NCBI RefSeq assembly: GCF_016863135.1
Contig: NZ_BOOH01000052.1
Coordinates: 101,184 to 165,183 of the forward strand
DNA length: 64,000 nucleotides
Source: Planobispora longispora
GTDB lineage: Bacteria; Actinomycetota; Actinomycetes; Streptosporangiales; Streptosporangiaceae
Direction of reading: 5' to 3'
This document shows, one piece after another, positions 21,909-29,593 of this stretch. Position 1 is the first letter of the stretch. Each line of letters begins with the position of its first letter. Position numbers and translations under genes: made by a program. The notes under the pieces were generated by a model, which made no database searches, had not been told where the DNA came from, and saw only the letters and a program-made list of their open reading frames with translations.

Positions 21909-22685
21909 GTGAAGCCGTCCTACATCCCGGGTCATGGCCTGCTGCGCGGCCGGGTCGCGGTGGTGACCGCCGCCGCGGGCACCGGCATCGGGGGCGCCTG
22001 CGCCCGTCGCATGCTCGAGGAGGGCGCCCGCGTGGTGATCAGCGACGCCCACGAGCGGCGGCTGGGGGAGAGCCGGGCCGCCCTGGAGAAGGAGTTCGGC
22101 GCCGGCGCGGTGGCCGCGGCGCCGTGCGACGTGACCTCCGAGGAACAGGTCCGGAACCTGTTCGCGGGGGCCGAGGAGCTGTTCGGGCCGGTGGACGTGC
22201 TCGTCAACAACGCCGGGCTGGGCGGCACCGCCACGCTCGCCGAGATGACCGACGAGCAGTGGCACCGGGTGATCGACGTCACGCTGAACGGCACCATGCG
22301 CTGCACCCGGGCCGCGCTGCGGCGAATGCAGCCCCGGGGCCGCGGGGTGATCGTCAACAACGCCTCGGTGATCGGCTGGCGGGCGCAGGAGGGGCAGGCC
22401 CACTACGCGGCGGCCAAGGCCGGGGTCATGGCGCTGACCAGGTGCGCGGCCGTCGAGGCGGCGCCGTACGGCGTGCGGGTCAACGCGGTGGCCCCCTCGC
22501 TGGCCATGCACCCGCACCTGGCCAAGGTGACCACCGAGGAGCTGCTGGCGGAGCTCGCCGGGAAGGAGGCCCTCGGGCGGGCCGCGGAGCCCTGGGAGGT
22601 GGCCAACGTTATCGTCTTCCTGGCCAGCGACTACTCCTCGTACATGACGGGAGAGGTCGTCTCCGTCTCCAGTCAGCACCCCTGA
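21909..22685 (+). CDS. ipdF: IpdF, SDR dehydrogenase of HIP catabolism
   Basis: A 258-residue SDR strongly reminiscent of Rv3559c/IpdF: GHGLLRGRVAVVTAAAGTGI at the N-terminus, DVLVNNAGLGG, GVIVNNASVIGWRAQEGQ, and catalytic Tyr/Lys in HYAAAKAGVMALTRC. The C-terminus SSYMTGEVVSVSSQHP is also family-specific. IpdF oxidises a hydroxylated HIP-derived intermediate early in steroid ring C/D degradation. The GTG start has AGGAGAGGGG seven bases upstream. It heads the operon ipdF-kstR2-fadA6 under the second KstR2-like operator. The atypical AAAGTGIG cofactor loop, in place of TGxxxGIG, is a feature of this group. Confidence 0.92.
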   Translation: MKPSYIPGHGLLRGRVAVVTAAAGTGIGGACARRMLEEGARVVISDAHERRLGESRAALEKEFGAGAVAAAPCDVTSEEQVRNLFAGAEELFGPVDVLVNNAGLGGTATLAEMTDEQWHRVIDVTLNGTMRCTRAALRRMQPRGRGVIVNNASVIGWRAQEGQAHYAAAKAGVMALTRCAAVEAAPYGVRVNAVAPSLAMHPHLAKVTTEELLAELAGKEALGRAAEPWEVANVIVFLASDYSSYMTGEVVSVSSQHP

Positions 22686-22699
22686 GAGGTCCGCATCCC

Positions 22700-23317
22700 A
22701 TGAGCCCACGACGCCGAGACTCCGAGAGCACCGCCGCGGCCCGCGCCGAGCGCCGCGCCGAGCTGCTCGCCACGGCGGCGGAGGTGTTCGCGTCGCGGGG
22801 ATACTCCGCCACCACGGTCCGCGAGGTGGCCGATGCGGCGGGCATGCTCGGCGGCAGCCTCTATTACCACTTCGACTCCAAGGAGTCGATGGTCGACGAG
22901 ATCCTGTCGACGTTCCTCACCGACATGTGGGCGGCCTACGACCGGGTGCTCGGCTCCGGCCTCGGCGCGCGGGAGACCTTCCAGGAGCTGATCGTCGAGT
23001 CGTTCCGGACGATCGACCGCCACCGCCCGGCGGTCGTGATCTACCAGAACGAGTCCAAGCACCTGGCGTCCGGCCCGCGCTTCGACTACCTGCTCGACTC
23101 CCAGCGGCGCTTCCGGGAGATGTGGCTGTCGGTCCTGGACCGGGGCGTCCTGACCGGGGAGTTCCGCGCCGACCTCGACACCGGCCTGATCTACCGGTTC
23201 ATCCGCGACACCGTCTGGCTGGCCGCGAGCTGGTACCGCGGTGACGGCCCGCTGCCCGCCGACGAGATCGCCCGGCAGTACATCGCGATGGTCCTGGAAG
23301 GGATCCTGGCAACCTAG
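22700..23317 (+). CDS. kstR2: KstR2, TetR-family repressor of steroid C/D-ring genes
   Basis: A 205-residue TetR regulator. The N-terminal HTH reads ELLATAAEVFASRGYSATTV and SLYYHFDSKESMVDEIL. The ligand domain contains HRPAVVIYQNESKHLASGPR and LIYRFIRDTVWLAASWYR, which closely follow mycobacterial KstR2. KstR2 releases DNA when it binds HIP-CoA, switching on C/D-ring catabolism. Gene order ipdF-kstR2-fadA6 and the two matching palindromes at 14026 and 21847 make it the likely regulator of both blocks here. ATG 22700 follows GAGAGG; 14 bases separate it from ipdF. Confidence 0.93.
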   Translation: MSPRRRDSESTAAARAERRAELLATAAEVFASRGYSATTVREVADAAGMLGGSLYYHFDSKESMVDEILSTFLTDMWAAYDRVLGSGLGARETFQELIVESFRTIDRHRPAVVIYQNESKHLASGPRFDYLLDSQRRFREMWLSVLDRGVLTGEFRADLDTGLIYRFIRDTVWLAASWYRGDGPLPADEIARQYIAMVLEGILAT

Positions 23318-23327
23318 GGAGTTTCCG

Positions 23328-24491
23328 ATGTCCTTCTCACCCCCCGAGGCCTACATCGTCGAGGCGGTCCGCGCCCCCGTGGGCAGGCGCGGCGGCGGCC
23401 TGTCCGGCGTGCACCCCGCCGACCTGGGCGCGCACGTGCTGACCGCGCTGATGGAGCGCTCCGGGGCGGACCCGGCCGCGGTGGAGGACGTGGTCTTCGG
23501 CTGCGTGGACACGATCGGCCCCCAGGCCGGGGACATCGCCCGCACCTGCTGGCTGGCCGCAGGGCTGCCGGAGGAGGTGCCGGGCGTCACCGTCGACCGC
23601 CAGTGCGGCTCCTCCCAGCAGGCGGTGCACTTCGCCGCGCAGGCCGTGCTGTCCGGGACCGCCGACCTCGTGGTCGCCGGGGGAGTGCAGAGCATGTCGC
23701 AGATCCCCATCGGCTACGCCATGACCGCCGGGCAGGCGCTCGGCTTCGACAGCCCGTTCACCGGCTCCCGGGGCTGGCGGGAGCGGTACGGCGAGCAGGA
23801 GGTCTCCCAGTTCCGCGGCGCCGAGATGATCGCCGAACGGTGGGACATCTCCCGCACGGACATGGAGGAGTTCGCCTACACCTCGCATCAGCGGGCGATC
23901 CGGGCGATCGACGAGGGGCGCTTCGCCCGCGAGATCGTGCCCCTGGAGGGTGTCGAGCACGACGAGGGGCCGCGCCGCGACACCTCCCTCGAGAAGATGG
24001 CCGGCCTGAAGCCCCTGGCCGAGGGGGGACGGCTGACCGCGGCGGCGGCCTCGCAGATCTCCGACGGCGCGGCGGCGCTGTTGATCGCCTCGGAGCAGGC
24101 CGTACGGGACCACGGCCTGCGGCCCCGCGCGCGCATCCACCACCTGTCGGCGCGCGGGGAGGACCCGATCTGGATGTTGTCGGCGCCGATCCCCGCCACG
24201 GCCCACGCGCTGAAGAAGGCCGGGATGTCGATCGGCGACATCGACGCGGTGGAGATCAACGAGGCGTTCGCCTCGGTCGTGCTGGCCTGGCTGAAGGAGA
24301 CGGGAGCCGACCCCGGGCGGGTCAACCCCAACGGCGGCGCGATCGCCCTGGGCCACCCGCTCGGCGCCACCGGGGCCCGGCTGATGACCTCGCTCCTGCA
24401 CGAGCTGGAGCGCACCGGCGGCCGGTACGGCCTGCAGACGATGTGCGAGGGCGGCGGCCAGGCCAACGTCACCGTCATCGAACGCCTCTGA
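23328..24491 (+). CDS. fadA6: FadA6, thiolase of steroid catabolism
   Basis: A 387-residue thiolase. The acylatable Cys lies in VTVDRQCGSSQQAVHFAAQA, and the second catalytic set appears as EINEAFASVV, NGGAIALGHPLGATGARL and the terminal Cys in TMCEGGGQANVTVIERL. The overall pattern matches FadA6 (Rv3556c), which carries out thiolysis during C/D-ring degradation and feeds central metabolism. It is the last gene of the ipdF-kstR2-fadA6 operon, 10 bases after kstR2, and is followed by the strong hairpin at 24522-24564. Confidence 0.93.
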   Translation: MSFSPPEAYIVEAVRAPVGRRGGGLSGVHPADLGAHVLTALMERSGADPAAVEDVVFGCVDTIGPQAGDIARTCWLAAGLPEEVPGVTVDRQCGSSQQAVHFAAQAVLSGTADLVVAGGVQSMSQIPIGYAMTAGQALGFDSPFTGSRGWRERYGEQEVSQFRGAEMIAERWDISRTDMEEFAYTSHQRAIRAIDEGRFAREIVPLEGVEHDEGPRRDTSLEKMAGLKPLAEGGRLTAAAASQISDGAAALLIASEQAVRDHGLRPRARIHHLSARGEDPIWMLSAPIPATAHALKKAGMSIGDIDAVEINEAFASVVLAWLKETGADPGRVNPNGGAIALGHPLGATGARLMTSLLHELERTGGRYGLQTMCEGGGQANVTVIERL

Positions 24492-24521
24492 CACGGCGGG
24501 CGGACGCGGCGCCGGATTCAC

Positions 24522-24564
24522 AGGATCCGCGCGCCGCCGGAGGACTTCCGGCGGCGCGGATCCT
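24522..24564 (+). terminator. Strong hairpin after fadA6
   Basis: AGGATCCGCGCGCCGCCGG (24522-24540) pairs with CCGGCGGCGCGGATCCT (24548-24564), a 17-bp stem with a two-base bulge and a 7-base loop, 30 bases after the stop. Confidence 0.8.
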
Positions 24565-24579
24565 GCTGTATGAGCTATG

Positions 24580-24611
24580 CTTCATATGTAAGGAAATTCT
24601 TTCACATGAAG
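24580..24611. promoter_or_regulatory. AT-rich dyad ahead of the ArsR-like operon
   Basis: CTTCATATGT (24580-24589) and ACATGAAG (24604-24611) form an imperfect inverted repeat in an AT-rich patch, with a TATGCT -10-like box at 24576-24581. The right arm abuts the AAGGAG ribosome-binding site (24609-24614). Autoregulation by the adjacent regulator is likely. Confidence 0.5.
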
Positions 24612-24618
24612 GAGTGCC

Positions 24619-24969
24619 ATGACGGGGGGAGTGCCGACCGGTGACGAACTGGTCGTGATGCTCGCGGCGCTGGCCAACCCCCTGCGGCTGCGCATCGTCG
24701 CCAGGCTCGCCGGCGGACGCGACTACGTGAGCCGCATGGCCCGCGACATCGGGATCAGCCGGCCGCTCCTGCACATGCACCTGCAGCGGCTGGAGGCCGC
24801 CGGTCTGATCGCCGGAAGCCTCGAGCTGTCCGAGGACGGCAAGGCCATGAAGTACTACGAGCTCACGGACTTCCACCTGCACCTGACCGCCTCGACCGTG
24901 GCCGAGGCGGTCCAGACCCTCACCCGATCGGACCCGGACAGGGGTCCCTCATCCAAGGAGCAGTCCTAG
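24619..24969 (+). CDS. ArsR-like winged-helix regulator
   Basis: A 116-residue regulator with the ArsR/SmtB pattern: MLAALANPLRLRIVARLAGG, then recognition helix SRPLLHMHLQRLEAAGLI and a wing with KYYELTDFHLHL. No cysteine-based metal site is visible, so the signal is probably not a thiophilic metal. AAGGAG precedes the ATG. The stop abuts the next gene with no spacer, and the third gene follows by overlap, giving a three-gene operon of regulator, membrane protein and oxidoreductase. Confidence 0.87.
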   Translation: MTGGVPTGDELVVMLAALANPLRLRIVARLAGGRDYVSRMARDIGISRPLLHMHLQRLEAAGLIAGSLELSEDGKAMKYYELTDFHLHLTASTVAEAVQTLTRSDPDRGPSSKEQS

Positions 24970-25239
24970 ATGGACACGACGACCTGGCCCGGCACGGTCC
25001 TGATCCTGGGCCTGTCGCTCCTGGCCCTGTTCCTGCTCATCGGCACCGCGGCGACGGTCCTGGAGTTCCGCAAGCTGAAGATGTCCGCCGCGGTGCAGGA
25101 GGAGCTGCGCCAGCTCGTGCGCCGCTACGAGCAGCTCGCCGAGAACACCCTGGACGCCCAGCGGCGGACGGCGAACGACGTCTCCGAGCTGCGGTCGCGC
25201 GCGGCCTCGATCGAGCAGATCCTGCGGTCCGTCGAATGA
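24970..25239 (+). CDS. Small membrane protein with coiled coil
   Basis: An 89-residue protein. One transmembrane helix near the N-terminus (VLILGLSLLALFLLIGTAAT) is followed by a charged helix that should form a coiled coil (VQEELRQLVRRYEQLAENTL, SELRSRAASIEQILRSVE). It resembles the small helical subunits found in regulator operons of actinomycetes, with no assigned function. The ATG starts on the base after the regulator stop and its own stop overlaps an upstream in-frame ATG of the oxidoreductase gene. A membrane-tethered signalling or scaffold role is only a guess. Confidence 0.8.
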   Translation: MDTTTWPGTVLILGLSLLALFLLIGTAATVLEFRKLKMSAAVQEELRQLVRRYEQLAENTLDAQRRTANDVSELRSRAASIEQILRSVE

Positions 25240-25289
25240 ACGAGCACCCCCGGCACCCCTCAGCTCCCTCAGCGCCCGAGGAGAACACG

Positions 25290-26258
25290 ATGAAGGCGAT
25301 TCTTCAGGAGAAGTACGGTTCGGCCGAGGTCCTGCGGCTCGGTGAGCTCGACAAGCCGGTGCCCGGCGACGACGAGGTCCTGGTGCGCGTCCACGCGGCG
25401 TCGGTGACCCACGGCGACCTGGTGACCATGACGGGCCTGCCGTACCTGGGCCGCCTGGCGTTCGGGCTGCGCGGGCCGAGGCGGAAGGTCCCGGGCCGGG
25501 ACGTCGCCGGGGAGGTCGAGGCCGTCGGCGGGAACGTGACGCGGTTCCGGCCGGGCGACGAGGTGTACGCCGAAGTCGCCGCCGGAGGCTTCGCCGAGTA
25601 CGTCTGCGTCGCCGAGGAACTGCTGTGCCCGAAGCCGGCCAACCTGACCTTCGCGCAGGCGGCGGCCGTGCCCTGGGCGGCGAAGACCGCGCTGCAGGGC
25701 CTGCGCGACCGCGGCGGGATACGGCGGGGGCAGAAGGTGCTGATCAACGGGGCGTCGGGAGGCGTGGGCACCTTCGCCGTGCAGATCGCCAAATCGTTCG
25801 GGGCGGAGGTGACCGGCGTGTGCAGCACGAGGAACGTGGAACTGGTCCGCTCGATCGGCGCCGACCACGTCGTCGACTACACCCGCGAGGATTTCACCAG
25901 GGGCGACCGCCGCTACGACCTCATCTTCGACCTGGCGGGGAGCCGCTCGCTGGCCGAGTGCCGGCGGGTGCTGACCCCCCGCGGGACCCTCGTCCTGTCC
26001 TCCTCGAAGGGCGGCCGGTGGTTCGGGCCGATGGGCCGGCTCACGGGGGCCCTGGCACTGGCGCCGTTCGTACGGCAGAACCTGCGCGGCAACGTGGCGC
26101 GGCAGAACCGGAAGAACCTCCTCGACCTCAAGGAGATGGTCGAGTCCGGGAAGATCACCCCGGCGATCGACAGGACCTACCCGCTGAGCGAGGTCCCCGA
26201 GGCGATGCGGTACTTCAGCGAGGAGCACGCCCGGGCGAAGGTCGTCATCACCGTGTGA
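25290..26258 (+). CDS. Zeta-crystallin-type NAD(P) oxidoreductase
   Basis: A 322-residue medium-chain reductase. The N-terminal GroES-like domain (MKAILQEKYGSAEVLRLGEL, VPGRDVAGEVEAVGGN) precedes a Rossmann domain with INGASGGVGTFAVQIAKSFG. There is no zinc-ligand cluster. ATG 25290 has GAGGAG five bases upstream and begins the conserved MKAI motif; an in-frame ATG at 25236 overlaps the previous stop and would add an unconserved 18-residue leader. Members reduce quinones or enones with NADPH. Co-transcription with an ArsR-like regulator and a membrane protein suggests an inducible stress or detoxification role. Confidence 0.9.
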   Translation: MKAILQEKYGSAEVLRLGELDKPVPGDDEVLVRVHAASVTHGDLVTMTGLPYLGRLAFGLRGPRRKVPGRDVAGEVEAVGGNVTRFRPGDEVYAEVAAGGFAEYVCVAEELLCPKPANLTFAQAAAVPWAAKTALQGLRDRGGIRRGQKVLINGASGGVGTFAVQIAKSFGAEVTGVCSTRNVELVRSIGADHVVDYTREDFTRGDRRYDLIFDLAGSRSLAECRRVLTPRGTLVLSSSKGGRWFGPMGRLTGALALAPFVRQNLRGNVARQNRKNLLDLKEMVESGKITPAIDRTYPLSEVPEAMRYFSEEHARAKVVITV

Positions 26259-26403
26259 GACCGGGAGCGGAGGGGCCCCGGCCGCCCCCGGCCTCCGTGC
26301 CGGCCGCCGCGGCGCCAGGATGTCCTCGCTGTACGGGGGACGGCCGCCTCCCGCCTTCAGGTCCTTCTCGATGCCCTTGACCAGCGCCCGCGACGGGACC
26401 GCG

Positions 26404-26688
26404 TCACCGGGTGGCCCGGTGACGCAGTATCACCGCGATGTCGAAAGTGGCGACGGCCGTGAGCGCCGCCATCGCGATCGCCAGGAGCGGCTGGCCGATG
26501 ATGACGGCCAGGCCCGCGAACACGCCGCAGACGGCCATGCCGGAGGTCGCCAGCACCAGCCGCAGGATGAGCGCGCTCCGCGGCGGCTCGGCGGTCGGGG
26601 AGAACTGCGACCACGGCCGCCTCCGCAGCATGCGGGCGAAGAAATCCTCCGCCGGTCCCCGGTGCGTGATCTTATGGTGTCGTTCCAT
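26404..26688 (-). CDS. DUF6343-like small membrane protein
   Basis: A 94-residue protein with a polar N-terminus (MERHHKITHRGPAEDFFARM), the motif PRSALILRLVLA, and two transmembrane helices (LVLATSGMAVCGVFAGLAVI and LLAIAMAALTAVATFDIAVI). The layout fits the DUF6343 family of actinomycete membrane proteins. The ATG at 26688 is preferred because GGAGG lies just upstream; an upstream GTG in frame is possible. It follows the RING-protein gene by 31 bases on the same strand, so the two are probably co-transcribed. Function unknown. Confidence 0.78.
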   Translation of the reverse strand: MERHHKITHRGPAEDFFARMLRRRPWSQFSPTAEPPRSALILRLVLATSGMAVCGVFAGLAVIIGQPLLAIAMAALTAVATFDIAVILRHRATR

Positions 26689-26719
26689 GATGTCCACCTC
26701 CTCGCCGGACACCTACCTC

Positions 26720-29437
26720 CTACGGAGGCGGATAAGCGGCCGGGACGGGGACGGTCGCGGGGGAGAGCAGGTCGACCAGGCCGGACGCGTCGAGCGTCTC
26801 GATCCCGGCGGGGTCGAGGCGGCCGGGATGCAGGGCGTAGACCTGCGCGCCGCCGGCGACGCCGAGATCGTCCTCGATGACCGCGGCGAAGCCCGCCTCG
26901 GGAGGCGTGTGCCGTCCGGCGGGGGCGGCTCCCCGGTCCGGAGGCGCCAGGCCCGCCTCCTCGCGTGTCGCCCACGTGCGGTCCGGGAGCGTGCGGGCGG
27001 TGAGGCGGGCGGCGAGTCCGGCCGCCGTCTCGTCCGGGCCGCGCCGGTAGTGGCCGACCGTGCCGTCGCGGTGCCGTACGACGACCTCGGCGGCCCGGGC
27101 GGCGGCGTGCCAGCAGGCCGCCTCCCAGAGGGTGACGCGGTCGCCGAGGCCGAAGGCGTCCTCCAGCGCCGAGCTCAGCCGGGCGAGCTGCCCGTGGTGC
27201 TCGTCGAGGTCGTTGAAGCCGCCGTCGGTGGAGAGGTTGAGGTCGGCCCAGCGCATCGTGCGGGACCACAGGTCGGCGACGAGCGGCACCATGATCTTGG
27301 CGGGCCCGGTCAGGTCGAAGCGCTGCCGTACGGCGAGCGGGTCGAACAGGTCGCCGGGCGGCGCGTCCATGAACCCCGCGAACCCCCGCACGAGCCGGTC
27401 GAACGGGACGTCGTTGTAGCTGAAGACGACCGGGACCGCGTAGCGGCCGCCGATCGCGCGCATCGCCCTGACGTCCAGGTCGACGAACTCGGAGGCGCCC
27501 AGCGGCTCGGGGGCGGAGGTGAGGTCGCCGGAGTGCACGGCGGCGTCACCGCCGAGGATCAGGTTGGTGTAGTCGCACAGGCCGGTGAACTCCCACCGTT
27601 CGTCGAACAGCGCCACCGACAGGTCCAGGTCGACCCGGCGGTCCTCGGGCTGGGCCCAGTGCAGGAACAGCCGGATCCGCCCGCCGGAGGGGAGCGGCCG
27701 GACGCTGCCGCGCGGCAGCCGCACCAGGGAGGAGGAGGCCGAGCGCTCCGCGACCGGCGCCAGGAGGTCGGTCAGCTCCTCGTCCAGCACCGCCCGTTCC
27801 ACCGGGGGCAGGGCGGCGGCGCGGCGCAGCATCTCACCGATGATCGCCGACGCGACCGCGCTGACGGCCGGCGCGGGGACCGGCGGGCGGACATCGGGCT
27901 CGGTCCAGATCCGGACCGTGCCGCCGCGCGGCAGGAAGACCCGGGTGCCGCCGGGCGGCGTGCGGAGCTGGCCGAGCGCGGCGATCAGCACGCCGGGGGA
28001 GACCCTCGGCGCGGTCTCGGCGACCGCGGCGGCCAGTCGCCCGGCCGGGATGTGCCGGGCCAGGTGCACGAGCCGCCGGGCCAGCTCGCCGGGGCGCCCG
28101 CCGAGCAGGTCGAGCGCGCGGGCGTGGTCGCCGTCGCGCAGCGCCGCCTCGACCCGGCCGGCGAACGTGAGCGGGCGCAGCCGCACGCCGTCGAACCGGA
28201 CGACCTCGGGGTGCGCGGCGGCGCGGGCGAGCAGTTCCCCGGCCTGCGGGGTTCCGGCGTCCAGCCGGGTGCCGCGCAGCACGGCGAAGGCCAGCGCCGC
28301 GTCCGGGTGCCGCCGGTGGTGCTCGAACGGGTGCAGCACCTCGGCCATGCGCTTCCACGCCTCGGGGTGGCGGAGCAGGTCCTCGACCAGGTGCGGCACG
28401 GGCATCCGGTCCATCCGCTCCAGCAGCGCGCGCCGTACGGGCCGGGGCAGGGAGGTGCGGCGGGGCAGCGGGGCGCGCATGCCGGGGTCGCCGCCCATCA
28501 GGGCGTACAGCAGGCGGAGCACGTCCGTCGCGGTGTCGGTGTGCCGCTCCAGCAGGTCGCGGGCCCCTCGGGCGTCGCGCGACAGGGCCGCGGCCAGGAC
28601 CAGCGCGCGGGTCTCGCGGACCGGGATCCGCTCGGGCAGCCAGCCCGCCGAGCGCGGCCAGAAGTCGCCGAGCAGGGCCTCGATCGCGGCGCGGTCCTCC
28701 GCGCGGGCCGGGGTCTGCCGGTCCAGCAGCTCCCGGAGCATCTCGCGGGCGACCTCGGCCGGATCCTCGCACGACCACAGCAGGACGGCCCGGTCCGGCA
28801 GCGGCTCCCGCCTGGCGTTCTTGGCGACGGCCTCGGCCACCGGGTCGTCGGCGGGCCGCAGGAACGGGTCGTCGAGGTCGATGCGGCGGTGGCAGAGCGG
28901 GCAGGCGCTGAAGTCGGCCCCGTCCCAGCAGGCGCGGCAGACCAGGTGGGCGCAGGGCGAGACCGGGTGGACGGCGTCGACCGTTCCGCACAGCACGCAC
29001 GGCTGCCGCGGCTCCTGCAGGAGCAGGGCGAACACCCGCCGCACGTAGAACTCGAAGGTGTCGGCGGGGACGCTCTGCGGGAAGTCGCGGAACAGCGGGA
29101 CGTGGTCCACGTGGCCGCCGTACTCGGCCAGCAGGGCCTCCAGCAGGGCGCGGCCGGCCCGGGCCAGCCCGGCGCCGTCCAGCTCGCCCAGACTGCGGCG
29201 GAGCGGGGCGGACAGCAGGTAGCCCAGCCGCAGCAGGTCGGCCTCCAGGGCCAGCAGGCCCGCGGCGGGATCGGGCGCGGCGCCGGCCCCGCCCTTGCGG
29301 CGGCGCGAGGCCACGACGGCCGTCGGCTTCCACCAGCGTGCCGCCGGACCGGGGGAGTCCGGCGGCGGAAGGTCGAGCAGCAGGCTCGGAGAGGTCATGC
29401 GGCGCCGCCGCAGCAGCGTCTCGGCCAGCCACGTCAT
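26720..29437 (-). CDS. RING-domain protein of the SCO0854/MXAN_6230 type
   Basis: A large 905-residue cytoplasmic protein. Near residue 145 it has a RING/zinc-finger-like array: CVLCGTVDAV, SPCAHLVCRACW and CPLCHRR, with spacing C-x2-C...C-x-H-x2-C-x2-C...C-x2-C. The middle, about residues 200-560, is alpha-helical and Leu/Arg-rich. The C-terminal third resembles a TerD-like calcium-binding beta-sandwich (VDLDLSVALFDERWEFTGLC, AVHSGDLTSAPEPLGASEFV). This combination defines a bacterial family known from Streptomyces coelicolor and Myxococcus xanthus, without known function. It is divergent from the GH13 gene and followed by a DUF6343 gene. No ubiquitin-like protein gene is seen nearby. Confidence 0.82.
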   Translation of the reverse strand: MTWLAETLLRRRRMTSPSLLLDLPPPDSPGPAARWWKPTAVVASRRRKGGAGAAPDPAAGLLALEADLLRLGYLLSAPLRRSLGELDGAGLARAGRALLEALLAEYGGHVDHVPLFRDFPQSVPADTFEFYVRRVFALLLQEPRQPCVLCGTVDAVHPVSPCAHLVCRACWDGADFSACPLCHRRIDLDDPFLRPADDPVAEAVAKNARREPLPDRAVLLWSCEDPAEVAREMLRELLDRQTPARAEDRAAIEALLGDFWPRSAGWLPERIPVRETRALVLAAALSRDARGARDLLERHTDTATDVLRLLYALMGGDPGMRAPLPRRTSLPRPVRRALLERMDRMPVPHLVEDLLRHPEAWKRMAEVLHPFEHHRRHPDAALAFAVLRGTRLDAGTPQAGELLARAAAHPEVVRFDGVRLRPLTFAGRVEAALRDGDHARALDLLGGRPGELARRLVHLARHIPAGRLAAAVAETAPRVSPGVLIAALGQLRTPPGGTRVFLPRGGTVRIWTEPDVRPPVPAPAVSAVASAIIGEMLRRAAALPPVERAVLDEELTDLLAPVAERSASSSLVRLPRGSVRPLPSGGRIRLFLHWAQPEDRRVDLDLSVALFDERWEFTGLCDYTNLILGGDAAVHSGDLTSAPEPLGASEFVDLDVRAMRAIGGRYAVPVVFSYNDVPFDRLVRGFAGFMDAPPGDLFDPLAVRQRFDLTGPAKIMVPLVADLWSRTMRWADLNLSTDGGFNDLDEHHGQLARLSSALEDAFGLGDRVTLWEAACWHAAARAAEVVVRHRDGTVGHYRRGPDETAAGLAARLTARTLPDRTWATREEAGLAPPDRGAAPAGRHTPPEAGFAAVIEDDLGVAGGAQVYALHPGRLDPAGIETLDASGLVDLLSPATVPVPAAYPPP

Positions 29438-29593
29438 CGGACCCCCCTCGCCCGGGAAAGATGGAGAAGGGGCGGAGAGCGGACGCGCTACGTATCTTTT
29501 GCAGAGATAGGAGAAGGAAGCACGTCCAGGAGCCGCCCCTTAGCCGACGACTGTATCGGGCATTCAGTGCATATGCCGTTTATTTCTCGTCCG

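Noticed and set aside
26290..26403. Minus-strand peptide containing RALVKGIEKDLKAGGGRPPY
   Set aside because: It looks protein-like, but there is no start codon before the upstream frame is lost and no family is recognised; a remnant cannot be shown.
26438..29572. Long plus-strand open frame upstream of the GH13 gene
   Set aside because: It is antisense to the RING-protein gene, has Gly/Arg/Gln-rich translation without any domain, and arises from third-position GC bias. The GH13 protein begins at 29594.
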